Positions 25,073 through 34,023 of a stretch of DNA of 64,000 nucleotides are shown piece after piece. How positions within the stretch are numbered: the stretch's first letter is position 1; every line of letters begins with the position of its first letter. The notes beneath the pieces are model-generated. The model saw nothing but the letters and a program-made list of their open reading frames with translations, made no database searches and was not told the origin of the DNA. The DNA lies in assembly GCF_009796285.1 (NCBI RefSeq), contig NZ_CP047020.1:7502001-7566000 (forward strand). The letters run 5' to 3'. Origin of the DNA: Streptomyces broussonetiae. GTDB taxonomy: Bacteria; Actinomycetota; Actinomycetes; Streptomycetales; Streptomycetaceae. Made by a program: the position numbers and the translations under genes.

Positions 25073-25795
25073 TCACTTCAGGTGCCGGCCGAAGAACCGG
25101 TCCCCGTCCTCGACCTCGAACCACGGGGTACCGGTGTGCCCGCCCAGATTGGCGTGCAGCGTCTTCGCCCTGCTGCCGAAGGCGTCGAACAGGTCCAGGG
25201 CCCGCTGCCGCGGGTTGCCTTCGTCGTCCCACTGCAGCAGGAACAGCAGGGGAATGGTGAGTTGTCGGGCCTCCTCGCGCTGGGCGAGGGGCACGTACCC
25301 CCCGGCGAAGAAACCGGCGGCCACGACGCGCGGCTCGACCACCGCCAGCCGGATGCCGACCGCGGTCCACCCCGAGTACCCGACCGGGCCGCCGATCTCG
25401 GACAGTGAAAGAAGGGCATCCAGGGTGGTCCGCCATTCCGGGACCACCTTTTCGACCAGCGGGCCGATGAAGGACTCGAAGATCTCGTCGGCCGGCTCAC
25501 CGGCCTGCATCGCCCGGCGGATGTCGGCGCGGGCCTGCTCGTCGGCGGCTGAACGGGGCCGGTCACCGCATCCGGCGGCGTCGATGGTGGCCACCGCGTA
25601 GCCGTACGCCGCCGATTGCCGGGCCCGGGCCACCAGCCGGGCTTCCCTCTTGGGCAGGCCGTTGTTGTGGGCCATGAGGATCAGCGGGGCCGGTGCGGCG
25701 GATTCAGGCGTCCACAGGGTGCCGGGGATCTCACCGAGGGTGAATTCACGTTCGAGGACGCCGCTGTCGAGGCGCTGTTCGGAAGTGAAGTGCAT
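25073..25795 (-). CDS. alpha/beta hydrolase
   Basis: A 240-residue single-domain hydrolase of the dienelactone-hydrolase-like kind. APLILMAHNNGLPKRE holds the oxyanion loop, GGPVGYSGWTAVGIRLA the nucleophile strand (G-Y-S-G-W, one Gly short of the strict GxSxG), LLQWDDEGNPRQ the acid and NLGGHTGTPWFE the likely catalytic His. No signal peptide, so it is cytoplasmic. ATG 25795 is preceded by GAAAGG. The gene is isolated; its substrate is unknown. Confidence 0.82.
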   Translation of the reverse strand: MHFTSEQRLDSGVLEREFTLGEIPGTLWTPESAAPAPLILMAHNNGLPKREARLVARARQSAAYGYAVATIDAAGCGDRPRSAADEQARADIRRAMQAGEPADEIFESFIGPLVEKVVPEWRTTLDALLSLSEIGGPVGYSGWTAVGIRLAVVEPRVVAAGFFAGGYVPLAQREEARQLTIPLLFLLQWDDEGNPRQRALDLFDAFGSRAKTLHANLGGHTGTPWFEVEDGDRFFGRHLK

Positions 25796-26117
25796 GGTCG
25801 TACCTTTCGGGAGTGCTCTGGAACGGCGCTCCCGGACGACCTATCGCCCGACCGTGACCCCGGAGGGGAGCACCCATGTATTCACTGTGTTCACGGGTAC
25901 CACCTCCTCGATCTCTCGCACGGCCGCTGGGAATCTAGCAGTGACGCCGTGGCCCGCCAACGGGTTTTCTCCGTCACCCGGAGGGGTTCGCGCTGCTCGC
26001 CGGATCCACAGCCGGCACCCACCCCGCCCGTGAGGTCCGGTCGGCCTGTTTCGCACGACGGGACCGCCGTCCCACACGCTGGTGGCATCGGCGGTCCGGC
26101 TTCGGTGCCGTGAGGCA
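25796..26117. other. intergenic region without a recognisable gene
   Basis: These 322 bp separate two minus-strand genes. The only coding hint is a 20-codon plus-strand frame from ATG 25874 (MYSLCSRVPPPRSLARPLGI) behind GAGGGGAG, which I do not regard as established. Confidence 0.3.
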
Positions 26118-26663
26118 TCAGGCCGCGTTGTACTGCTGGGTGGGCGCTGCGGCGGTGTGGGTGAGGTGGGCGCGGGTGGCGCGGGTGGACTTGGCGAGGA
26201 GTGCGGCGGTGCGGGCGACCAGCATGCCGATGGCCAGGAAGATCAGTGCGTCGGTGAGGGCGTCGCCGGTGATGTGGTGGGTGAACATCCAGCGGCCGAG
26301 CTGGTCGGGGAAGACGTGCACGGAGGCGTACGCGAACAGCAGCCGGGCGCCGATGACCACGGCCCACAGCGCGGCGTAGGGGGCCCGGCCGGTGGAGAAC
26401 GAGGCCCGGCGGCCTTCGTCGTAGCGGACCTTGAGCAGGGCGGCGGCCAGCAGGCCGAGCAGCAGGCCGGCGGCCAGGCCGATGGTCTCCAGGGTGAGAC
26501 CGTTGCCGTGGGTGGCGATGTTCTTGGCGAAGACCGGTACGACCGCCACGGCAAGCAGGATCGGGCGGGCGAGGCGGATCCAGGCGATCTTCTTGTAGCC
26601 GAGGTCGGCGTGGAGCACGGTGGCCAGGACGGCGAGGTTGACGATCCAGACGCTGGCGTTCAT
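26118..26663 (-). CDS. integral membrane protein beside a two-component system
   Basis: A 181-residue protein from ATG 26663 with GAAGGA upstream. About five hydrophobic segments are seen: VWIVNLAVLATVLHADLG, PILLAVAVVPVFA, IGLAAGLLLGLLAAALL, AALWAVVIGARLLFAYA and ALIFLAIGMLVARTAALLA. The tail (160-181) is polar. I do not recognise a named family. It is divergent from the histidine kinase at 27188, so it is a plausible target of that system, but this is inference. Confidence 0.75.
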   Translation of the reverse strand: MNASVWIVNLAVLATVLHADLGYKKIAWIRLARPILLAVAVVPVFAKNIATHGNGLTLETIGLAAGLLLGLLAAALLKVRYDEGRRASFSTGRAPYAALWAVVIGARLLFAYASVHVFPDQLGRWMFTHHITGDALTDALIFLAIGMLVARTAALLAKSTRATRAHLTHTAAAPTQQYNAA

Positions 26664-27187
26664 GGCGGGTCCTTCGCAGTGTGGTGGTGCCGGGGACGGG
26701 CTGACGTCTTCGAAGCTACGAGCGGGGGTGGGCCCGGCTCGTCGGTCTGCGGGTGGGTGCCGGGTGGAGGCCGGGTTGATGCCGCTGAGCTGTGCGAAAT
26801 GCCCTCTCGGTTGCGGGGTGGCGCATAGGCGGGCGCCCAGAGGAGCAGATGCCCGGGGCGCTTGGCGTGGTGGCCCGAGGGCGGTCACTCACCCACGGGA
26901 GGCGAGGCGCTTGACGAGGCGGACGACGAGACCGTTCGGCATGGCCGAACTCGCCTTCGGGGTACGGTGGTTGGTAGGAGGCGGCGCAGGAGGAGAACGC
27001 TCCGACCGAGCCTGCGGCAACCGGGTCCGGGGGGCTGAAGGCCTCCGCGCCGGGCGGTGCCCCTGTGGCCCGGCACCAGCACGGATGGCATCGGTGCGGG
27101 GCGCGGTAGGGTCCGTTCATCGCGTCCGGCCCACCCCGAGTACTGTCCGGCCCGGCCGGCGCTCGCCTGCCTGATCCGGGAGCCTGC
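26664..27187. other. divergent intergenic region (524 bp)
   Basis: It must hold the promoters of the membrane protein (minus) and of the kinase operon (plus). TAGGGT at 27107-27112 is a possible -10 for the kinase. No gene, terminator or long repeat is convincing here. Confidence 0.35.
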
Positions 27188-28372
27188 ATGCCCGCCGTCG
27201 TCCCAGCGCTCCGCGACCGGTCCGCCTATCTGTGGGGCATCCGCGTCATGCGGCTCGCCGGTCTGGCGGCCCTGTTCTTCTCCACCGTGCATGCTCGTCC
27301 ACCCGCCGGCTGGCACGGCCGGGGACCGGCGATCTCCTGCGCGCTGGGGGTGATGGCGGCCGGGTGGCTGCTGTGGATCGCCGCGGAGCACCGGCCGCGG
27401 CTGCTGACCGTGTCCCTGGCCGCGACGGCGCTGGGCGGGGGTGCCCTGGGCGGACTGTCCCCGCACTCGGTCGGCATCGCCGCGGCGGCCGTGGCGGCGC
27501 TGGTGGCGGCGGCGGCCCTGACCCCCGAGACGTCCATCGCGATCGCCGTGGCCGCCTCACTCGCCCTCGCCGTGACCACCATCGTGGTCGGTGGCGGTAC
27601 GGCGGTGATGCTCGGCTACCTGGTGCTGGTCGGGGCCGGTCTGGGTATGGGCTTCATCCGTCTCGGCCAGATCCAGCGCGCCGAGCAGGCCGAGGCGCTG
27701 CTGGAACAGACCCGCCGCGCCCAGCAGGCCGAGGCCCAGGCCGCCGTCCTGCACGAGCGCACCCGGATCGCCCGCGAGATCCACGACATCCTCGCCCACT
27801 CCCTCGGCGCCCTGTCCATGCAACTCGAAGCCGCGCAGGCGCTGTTGCAGGCAAGCCCGGCAACCGGCGAGGACCCCGCCCTGGGCAAGGCCCTCGGATG
27901 CGTCGGCCGGGCCGGTGACCTCGCCCGCACGGGCCTGACCGAGACCCGCCGCGCCGTCCACGCCCTGCGCGAGGACAGCGTGCTTCTGCCCGAGTTGCTG
28001 GCCCGCCTGGCCACCGGGCCCGAGCAGGACGACACCGCCCCCGCCGTGCGCCTCCAGGTCGCGGGGACCGTCCGCCGCCTGGAGCCGGACGCCACCCTCG
28101 CCGTGCTGCGTACCGCGCAGGAGGCGGTCACCAACGCGGCCAAACACGCCCCTGGCCAACCTGTCACGCTCACCCTCGTCTACACCGAGGACCACACCAC
28201 GCTCACCGCTTCCAACCCGCTGTCCGACGCCGCCGCTCCCCGGCCCCTCGGCGCCAGCGGAGCCGGCTACGGACTGACCGGGCTGCGCGAACGCGCCCTG
28301 CTGGCAGGCGGCACCCTTCACACCGAAGTCGTGGACAACACCTGGCAGGTGTGCGTCACAATTCCCGCGTGA
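27188..28372 (+). CDS. two-component sensor histidine kinase (NarX/DesK type)
   Basis: A 394-residue kinase from ATG 27188 with GGGAG at 6 nt. Residues 20-155 form about five or six membrane segments with short loops, so the signal is probably sensed in the membrane. A coiled-coil linker (155-190) leads to the HisKA_3 dimerisation domain ERTRIAREIHDILAHSLGAL with phospho-acceptor His near residue 200. The HATPase domain follows, with AQEAVTNAAKHAP and GASGAGYGLTGLRERA. Its stop overlaps the response-regulator start (GTGA), so kinase and regulator are made together. Confidence 0.93.
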   Translation: MPAVVPALRDRSAYLWGIRVMRLAGLAALFFSTVHARPPAGWHGRGPAISCALGVMAAGWLLWIAAEHRPRLLTVSLAATALGGGALGGLSPHSVGIAAAAVAALVAAAALTPETSIAIAVAASLALAVTTIVVGGGTAVMLGYLVLVGAGLGMGFIRLGQIQRAEQAEALLEQTRRAQQAEAQAAVLHERTRIAREIHDILAHSLGALSMQLEAAQALLQASPATGEDPALGKALGCVGRAGDLARTGLTETRRAVHALREDSVLLPELLARLATGPEQDDTAPAVRLQVAGTVRRLEPDATLAVLRTAQEAVTNAAKHAPGQPVTLTLVYTEDHTTLTASNPLSDAAAPRPLGASGAGYGLTGLRERALLAGGTLHTEVVDNTWQVCVTIPA

Positions 28373-29049
28373 CCGGTACCACGCCCCCGATCAGGGTCCT
28401 CGTCGCCGACGACCAAGCCGCCGTCCGGGAAGGACTGGCGCTGCTGCTGGGCACGCTCCCGGGCATCGAGGTCGTCGGCCAGGCCGAGGACGGCAACGCC
28501 GCCGCCGCGCTGGCCCGCGACCTCCAACCGGACGTGGTGCTGATGGACCTCAACATGCCGCACTGCGACGGCATCGACGCCACCACCCGCATCCTCACCG
28601 ACCACCCGGACATCCGGGTCGTGGTGCTGACCACCTACGAGGACGACACGTCCATCCTCGGCGCCCTGCAGGCCGGCGCCCTCGGCTACCTGACCAAGGC
28701 CGCCACCCGCGCCGACATCGAACGCGCCGTCAAAGCCGCCGCCGCGGGCCAGGCCGTCCTCGACCCCGCCGCCCAGCGCACCCTGCTCGCCGCCGCCACC
28801 GGCATACCCGCCCCGGCCACACCCACCGACTCCGCCCCGGACGATCTCACCGCCCGCGAGGCGGACGTACTGCGACTGATCGCCGAAGGACGCTCCAACC
28901 GGGAGATCGCCCGCAGGCTCGTCGTCAGCGAAGCCACCGTCAAGACTCACATCAACCGCATCTTCGCCAAGACCGGAAGCCGCGACCGGGCCCAGGCCAT
29001 CCGCTACGCCTACACCCACGGCTACGCCGAGCCCGGAACGAGTACGTGA
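28369..29049 (+). CDS. NarL/FixJ-family response regulator
   Basis: A 226-residue DNA-binding regulator starting at GTG 28369, inside the kinase stop. The receiver domain (1-125) has VLVADDQAAV, phospho-acceptor Asp in VVLMDLNMPHCDG, the Thr in VVVLTTYEDD and the Lys in GYLTKAATR. After a Pro/Ala linker, the LuxR-type HTH (about 155-215) reads LTAREADVLRLIAEG and EIARRLVVSEATVKTHINRI. It is the partner of the kinase at 27188 and likely regulates nearby membrane-protein genes. Confidence 0.95.
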   Translation: MTGTTPPIRVLVADDQAAVREGLALLLGTLPGIEVVGQAEDGNAAAALARDLQPDVVLMDLNMPHCDGIDATTRILTDHPDIRVVVLTTYEDDTSILGALQAGALGYLTKAATRADIERAVKAAAAGQAVLDPAAQRTLLAAATGIPAPATPTDSAPDDLTAREADVLRLIAEGRSNREIARRLVVSEATVKTHINRIFAKTGSRDRAQAIRYAYTHGYAEPGTST

Positions 29050-29432
29050 CCACCCACCGGACGACACCCGTGGCGACGACTCGCTCAGGGCTCCCACGCC
29101 GGCTCGGACCGCTCTACCTGACGCCGAGCGCGATCCTGTCGTCCTGGATCGTCCACCTCTGCGACTGCCTGCCGGGGCGACACCTGTCCGAGCGCTACCG
29201 CATGGCCCGGGTCGGCTTCGACGTCTTCCTCCTCGGCCAACTCGCGCGTACCGGCGCCTACGCCCTGCGTCCCCGCCGGCGCGACCGTGTCCCTCCCCAC
29301 GCCGCCGCGAGCACCGCCATGCTCTGCCTCGACGCATGGTTCGACGTCACCACCAGCACCCGGCACGACTTGCCGCTCTCCCTCCTCCTCGCCGGCCTGT
29401 GCTGGTGGCCGGCCTCCCGCCCTCGCACCTGA
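29046..29432 (+). CDS. hypothetical membrane protein coupled to the response regulator
   Basis: A 128-residue protein whose GTG start at 29046 overlaps the regulator stop (GTGA). Hydrophobic stretches YLTPSAILSSWIVHLCD, VGFDVFLLGQLARTGAYAL, AASTAMLCLDAWFDV and SLLLAGLCWWPA suggest three or four short membrane helices separated by Arg/His-rich loops. The coupling suggests it belongs to the two-component operon, perhaps as an accessory sensor or output. No family recognised. Confidence 0.7.
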   Translation: MTTHRTTPVATTRSGLPRRLGPLYLTPSAILSSWIVHLCDCLPGRHLSERYRMARVGFDVFLLGQLARTGAYALRPRRRDRVPPHAAASTAMLCLDAWFDVTTSTRHDLPLSLLLAGLCWWPASRPRT

Positions 29433-29649
29433 GCACCCCGGCCGACACCAGTCAGGCCGTCCGCGCCGGGCGCCCCGGACCCTGGGCGGAGCCACCCACC
29501 GCCACGCACGCCATGGTCGCGTCCGTCTCCACCCGGTCCCCACCCGGAGTACAACCACGCGCCGACGCCCGGCGCACCCTCCGGTCCCTAGCGTGAAGGA
29601 CGTCCAAGGAAACGCCCACCAGCGATGACAGCAAACCGGAGGCCCTGAC

Positions 29650-29811
29650 ATGTTCCTCGCCCACTACATCGCCGGATGGACCGGCATCCCCACCGGGATC
29701 GTCATCGCGGCCCTGTTCATCCTCCGCAAGCGCGGCACGGAACTGCGTGCCCGTCGGACGCAGGCTCGCCGGTCCACCGCACCTGTCCGGCCGCAGAGGC
29801 CCGTCCGTTGA
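29650..29811 (+). CDS. small membrane protein (53 aa)
   Basis: ATG 29650 is preceded by GGAGG at 8 nt. The product MFLAHYIAGWTGIPTGIVIA continues with one hydrophobic helix (about residues 10-25), then a strongly basic tail (RKRGTELRARRTQARR). Single-pass topology with the tail inside is likely. It follows the two-component operon by 217 bp. Family unknown; the good ribosome binding site is the main support. Confidence 0.6.
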   Translation: MFLAHYIAGWTGIPTGIVIAALFILRKRGTELRARRTQARRSTAPVRPQRPVR

Positions 29812-29891
29812 CAGCTCCGGAGCCGGGTCGATCCGAGACCACCCGGTCTCTGCCTCCTCCCCGCCTCGTAGGAAGTTCCCTCGTCGGCGCG

Positions 29892-29897
29892 TAACGT
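29892..29897 (+). promoter_or_regulatory. -10 element for the peptidase operon
   Basis: TAACGT ends 8 nt before ATG 29906, with no ribosome binding site between, so the operon mRNA is probably leaderless. Confidence 0.4.
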
Positions 29898-29905
29898 GAA
29901 GCAGC

Positions 29906-30739
29906 ATGAAGATCCTCATCAGTGCCGACATGGAGGGGGCCACGGGCGTCACGTGGCCGGGTGACGTGCTGCCGGGGACACCGCAGTGGGAGCGGTGCCG
30001 GTCGATGTTCACCTCCGACGTGAACGCCGCCGCGCAGGGCTTCTTCGACGGCGGCGCCGACCAGGTGCTCGTCAACGAGGCCCACTGGTCCATGCGCAAC
30101 CTGCTGCTGGAGCGCCTCGACGACCGGGTCGAGATGCTCACCGGACGGCACAAGACACTGTCCATGGTGGAGGGCGTCCAGCACGGCGACGTCGACGGCA
30201 TCGCCTTCGTCGGCTACCACACGGGCGCCGGTATGGAGGGCGTCCTCGCCCACACCTACCTCGCCAACCAGATCACCGGGGTGTGGCTCAACGACGTCCG
30301 CGCCAGCGAGGGTCTGCTCAACGCCCATGTCGTCGCCGAGTACGGCGTGCCCGTCGTCCTGGTCACCGGCGACGACCTCGCCTGCGAGGACGCCCTCGGC
30401 TATGCGCCCGAGGCGCTCAAGGTCGCCGTCAAGGACCATGTGTCCCGCTATGCGGCGGTGTGCCGGACCCCGGCCCGCACCGCCGCCGAGATCCGCGCCG
30501 CCGCCAAGGAGGCCGCACGCCTGGCGGTCCGTCAGGAGCCGGTCCAGGCCGGTCCGTTCACGGTCGCGGTCGAGTTCGACGCCGAGCACCTGGCGATGGC
30601 CGCCACCGTCGTCCCCGGGGTCGCGCACATCGGGGAGCGGAAGGTGACGTACACCGGCGCCACCATGTACGAGGCCATCCGGACGTTCAAGGCGGTCACC
30701 ACGATCGTGTCCGCCGCCGTGGAGGAGCAGTATGGCTGA
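29906..30739 (+). CDS. M55-family D-aminopeptidase (DppA-like)
   Basis: A 277-residue zinc peptidase. The DppA metal-binding segments are visible: MKILISADMEGATGV (Asp8, Glu10), VNEAHWSMRN, and FVGYHTGAGMEG. Family members such as Bacillus DppA form a decameric ring and cut D-Ala-D-Ala and other D-amino-acid peptides. There is no signal peptide, so it acts in the cytoplasm on imported peptides. It overlaps the next gene by 8 bp and heads a four-peptidase operon that also contains an LD-carboxypeptidase, pointing to cell-wall peptide salvage. Confidence 0.92.
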   Translation: MKILISADMEGATGVTWPGDVLPGTPQWERCRSMFTSDVNAAAQGFFDGGADQVLVNEAHWSMRNLLLERLDDRVEMLTGRHKTLSMVEGVQHGDVDGIAFVGYHTGAGMEGVLAHTYLANQITGVWLNDVRASEGLLNAHVVAEYGVPVVLVTGDDLACEDALGYAPEALKVAVKDHVSRYAAVCRTPARTAAEIRAAAKEAARLAVRQEPVQAGPFTVAVEFDAEHLAMAATVVPGVAHIGERKVTYTGATMYEAIRTFKAVTTIVSAAVEEQYG

Positions 30740-32048
30740 GCAGCAGGCGGACGACCTGGCCCTGGCCGAGGTCGTGGAGTTCACCTCCGGCCTGATCCGG
30801 ATCGACACCACCAACCGGGGCGGCGGCGACTGCCGGGAGCGGCCGGCCGCCGAGTACGCCGCCGAGCGGCTGGCCGGCGCAGGCCTCGAGCCGCTGCTGC
30901 TGGAACGCACACCGGGCCGTACCAACGTCGTCGCCCGGATCGAGGGCACCGACCCCTCCGCCGACGCGCTGCTCGTCCACGGTCACCTCGACGTGGTGCC
31001 CGCCGAGGCCGCCGACTGGAGCGTGCACCCGTTCTCCGGGGAGGTCCGCGACGGGGTGGTCTGGGGGCGCGGCGCCGTCGACATGAAGAACATGGACGCG
31101 ATGATCCTCGCGGTCGTGCGCGGCTGGGCCCGCCAGGGCGTACGACCCCGCCGGGACATCGTCATCGCCTTCACCGCCGACGAGGAGGCCAGCGCCGAGG
31201 ACGGCTCCGGGTTCCTCGCCGACCGCCACCCCGAACTGTTCGAGGGCTGCACCGAGGGCATCAGCGAGTCCGGTGCCTTCACCTTCCACGACGGCGCGGG
31301 CAGAGGGATCTACCCGATCGGGGCGGGCGAGCGCGGCACCGCCTGGCTGAAGCTCACCGCGCGCGGCCGGGCCGGACACGGCTCCAAGGTGAACGACGAG
31401 AACGCGGTCACCCGGCTCGCCGCCGCCGTCACCCGCATCGGCGAGCACACCTGGCCGCTGCGCCTCACCCCGACCGTGCGGGCCGCTCTCACCGAACTCG
31501 CCGCCCTGTACGGCATCGAGCCCGACTTCCGGGACGTGGACATGCTGCTGGACAAGCTCGGCCCGGCGGCGAAGCTGGTGGAGGCGACCGTCCGCAACAG
31601 CGCCAACCCGACCATGCTGAACGCCGGTTACAAGGTCAACGTCATCCCCGGCGAGGCAGTCGCCCATGTCGACGGACGGTATCTGCCGGGTGGCGAGGAG
31701 GAGTTCGCCGCCACCCTCGACGAGTTGACCGGCCCTGATGTCAGCTGGGAGTTCGCCCACCGGGAGGTGGCCCTGCAGGCGCCCGTGGACTCGCCGACCT
31801 TCGCGCGGATGCGGGCCGCCGTCGAGGAGTTCGCTCCGGAGGGGCATGTGGTGCCGTACTGCATGTCGGGCGGCACCGATGCCAAGCAGTTCTCCCGGCT
31901 CGGCATCACCGGCTACGGTTTCACCCCGTTGAAGCTGCCCGAGGACCTCGACTACCAGGCCCTGTTCCACGGCGTGGACGAGCGGGTGCCCGTCGAGGCA
32001 CTGCACTTCGGCGTCCGCGTCCTCGACCGCCTGCTGCGCACGGTCTAG
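30732..32048 (+). CDS. M20-family metallopeptidase
   Basis: A 438-residue dinuclear zinc hydrolase. LLVHGHLDVVPAEAADW gives His and Asp ligands, VWGRGAVDMKNMDAM the bridging Asp, AFTADEEASAEDGSGF the catalytic Glu pair, ESGAF the next ligand and CMSGGTDAKQFSRLG the last region. The dimerisation lid is about residues 200-330. The group includes dipeptidases and deacylases such as ArgE/DapE relatives. Its 8-bp overlap with the D-aminopeptidase gene suggests it works on the same peptides. Confidence 0.92.
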   Translation: MAEQQADDLALAEVVEFTSGLIRIDTTNRGGGDCRERPAAEYAAERLAGAGLEPLLLERTPGRTNVVARIEGTDPSADALLVHGHLDVVPAEAADWSVHPFSGEVRDGVVWGRGAVDMKNMDAMILAVVRGWARQGVRPRRDIVIAFTADEEASAEDGSGFLADRHPELFEGCTEGISESGAFTFHDGAGRGIYPIGAGERGTAWLKLTARGRAGHGSKVNDENAVTRLAAAVTRIGEHTWPLRLTPTVRAALTELAALYGIEPDFRDVDMLLDKLGPAAKLVEATVRNSANPTMLNAGYKVNVIPGEAVAHVDGRYLPGGEEEFAATLDELTGPDVSWEFAHREVALQAPVDSPTFARMRAAVEEFAPEGHVVPYCMSGGTDAKQFSRLGITGYGFTPLKLPEDLDYQALFHGVDERVPVEALHFGVRVLDRLLRTV

Positions 32049-32070
32049 CCCCGAGAACGGAGGGTGCACG

Positions 32071-34023
32071 GTGCTGACCTCGCCGTACGGCACATGGCCG
32101 TCACCCGTCGACGCGGCGCTGGCCGCCGCGCACGACGGGCGGCCGGAGTGGGTGGGCTTCGTCGGGGACGAGGTGTGGTGGACCGAGCCCCGGCCGGCCG
32201 AGGGCGGCCGCCGGGCCCTGGTGCGCCGCACGGCCGAGGGCACGGAGGAGACCGTGCTGCCCGCGCCCTGGCACGTGCGCAACCGGGTCGTCGAGTACGG
32301 CGGCTGCCCCTGGACGGGGGCGATGGACGCGGGCCGGCCGCTGGTCGTCTTCACGCACTTCGCCGACCAGCGGATGTACCGGTACGAGCCCGGCGGCGAG
32401 CCGCTTGCGCTGACCCCGCCCTCCCTGGTGGGCGCGGGACTGCGCTGGGCGGACCCGCACCTGGACCTCGACCGCGGCGAGGTGTGGTGCGTCCTGGAGG
32501 AGTTCACCGGGGACGGCCCCGGCGACGTACGGCGCGTGCTCGCCGCCGTACCGCTGGACGGATCCGCCGCCGAGGACCGCTCGGCGGTGCGCGAACTCAC
32601 CGACGGACGGCACCGGTTCGTCACCGGCCCGCGCCTGTCACCCGACGGCCGCCGCGCCGCGTGGCTCGCCTGGGACCATCCACGGATGCCGTGGGACGGC
32701 ACGGAACTTCTCGTCGCCGAGATCGGAGCCGACGGCGTACTGCATGGCGTCCACACGGTCGCCGGCGGACCGCGTGAGGCGATCGCACAGGCCGACTGGT
32801 CCGCGGACGGCAGTCTTCTGTACACGAGCGACCGCAGCGGCTGGTGGAACCTGTACCGCGACGGCACCCCGCTGTGCCCGCGCGAGGAGGAGTTCGCCGG
32901 CCCGCTGTGGCGCCCGGGTCTGCGCTGGTTCGCGCCGCTGGACAGCGGGCTGATCGCGGTCGTCCACGGCAGGGGGTCGACCATGCTCGGCATACTGGAT
33001 CCGGAGTCCGGTGAGATCGGCGACGCCGTCGGACCCTGGACCGAGTTCGCGCCCACGCTCGCCGCCCGCGGCGGCCGGGCCGTCGCGGTCGGCGCCGGCC
33101 CGCGCACCGGCTACGAAGTGGTCGAACTGGACACCGTCACCGGCCGGACCCGCGCCATCGGTGCCCGGCACCGCGACGCCGTCGACCCCGCCTACTACCC
33201 CGAGCCGCGGATCCGTACCTTCCCCGGACCCGACGGCCGCGAGGTGCACGCCCACGTCTACCCGCCGCACCACCCCACGTGCACCGCGTCCGACGGCGAG
33301 GCGCCCCCTTACGTCATCTGGGCGCACGGCGGACCCACCGACCGGGTGCCGCTCGTACTGGACCTGGCGATCGCCTATTTCACCTCGCGGGGCATCGGGG
33401 TCGCCGAGGTGAACTACGGCGGCTCCACCGGCTACGGCCGCGCCTACCGTGAGCGGCTGCGCGAGCAGTGGGGCGTGGTCGACGTCGAGGACTGCGCGGC
33501 CGTCGCCCGCGCCCTCGCCGAGGAGGGCACCGCCGACCCGGACCGGCTCGCCATCCGCGGCGGCAGCGCGGGCGGCTGGACCGCCGCCGCCTCCCTGACC
33601 ACCACCGACGTCTACGCCTGCGGCACCATCGTCTACCCGATCCTGGACCTCGCCACCTGGGGCCCCGGCGATACCCACGACTTCGAGTCCCGCTACCTCG
33701 AATCGCTGATCGGACCGTTCACCGAGGTGCCCGCCCGGTACGCCGAGCGCTCGCCCACCAGCCACGCCGACCGGCTCACCGCACCGTTCCTGCTGCTCCA
33801 GGGCCTGGACGACGTGATCTGCCCGCCCGCCCAGAGCGAGCGCTTCCTCGCCCGGATCGCCGGCCGGGACGTGCCGCACGCCCACCTCACCTTCGCGGGG
33901 GAGGGGCACGGGTTCCGGAGGGCCGAGACGATGGTGCGTGCATTGGAGGCCGAGCTGTCCTTGTACGCTCAGGTGTTCGGACTGGACGTGCCCGGCGTCC
34001 CGAGACTGGAGCTGCACCCGTGA
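32071..34023 (+). CDS. S9-family prolyl-oligopeptidase-type peptidase
   Basis: A 650-residue cytoplasmic serine peptidase starting at GTG 32071 after GGAGGGTGCACG. Residues 1-380 form a beta-propeller that restricts access to short peptides; residues 390-650 are the alpha/beta-hydrolase domain. IRGGSAGGWTAAASL is the nucleophile elbow (G-G-S-A-G-G), GLDDVICPPAQSE supplies the acid and FAGEGHGFRRAE the catalytic His. The group is the acylaminoacyl-peptidase/dipeptidyl-peptidase type. Its stop overlaps the S66 gene start as GTGA. Confidence 0.92.
   Translation: MLTSPYGTWPSPVDAALAAAHDGRPEWVGFVGDEVWWTEPRPAEGGRRALVRRTAEGTEETVLPAPWHVRNRVVEYGGCPWTGAMDAGRPLVVFTHFADQRMYRYEPGGEPLALTPPSLVGAGLRWADPHLDLDRGEVWCVLEEFTGDGPGDVRRVLAAVPLDGSAAEDRSAVRELTDGRHRFVTGPRLSPDGRRAAWLAWDHPRMPWDGTELLVAEIGADGVLHGVHTVAGGPREAIAQADWSADGSLLYTSDRSGWWNLYRDGTPLCPREEEFAGPLWRPGLRWFAPLDSGLIAVVHGRGSTMLGILDPESGEIGDAVGPWTEFAPTLAARGGRAVAVGAGPRTGYEVVELDTVTGRTRAIGARHRDAVDPAYYPEPRIRTFPGPDGREVHAHVYPPHHPTCTASDGEAPPYVIWAHGGPTDRVPLVLDLAIAYFTSRGIGVAEVNYGGSTGYGRAYRERLREQWGVVDVEDCAAVARALAEEGTADPDRLAIRGGSAGGWTAAASLTTTDVYACGTIVYPILDLATWGPGDTHDFESRYLESLIGPFTEVPARYAERSPTSHADRLTAPFLLLQGLDDVICPPAQSERFLARIAGRDVPHAHLTFAGEGHGFRRAETMVRALEAELSLYAQVFGLDVPGVPRLELHP

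Noticed and set aside
25874..25936. A 20-codon leader peptide between the hydrolase and membrane-protein genes
   Set aside because: It has a fair ribosome binding site but points opposite to both neighbours, and nothing suggests attenuation.
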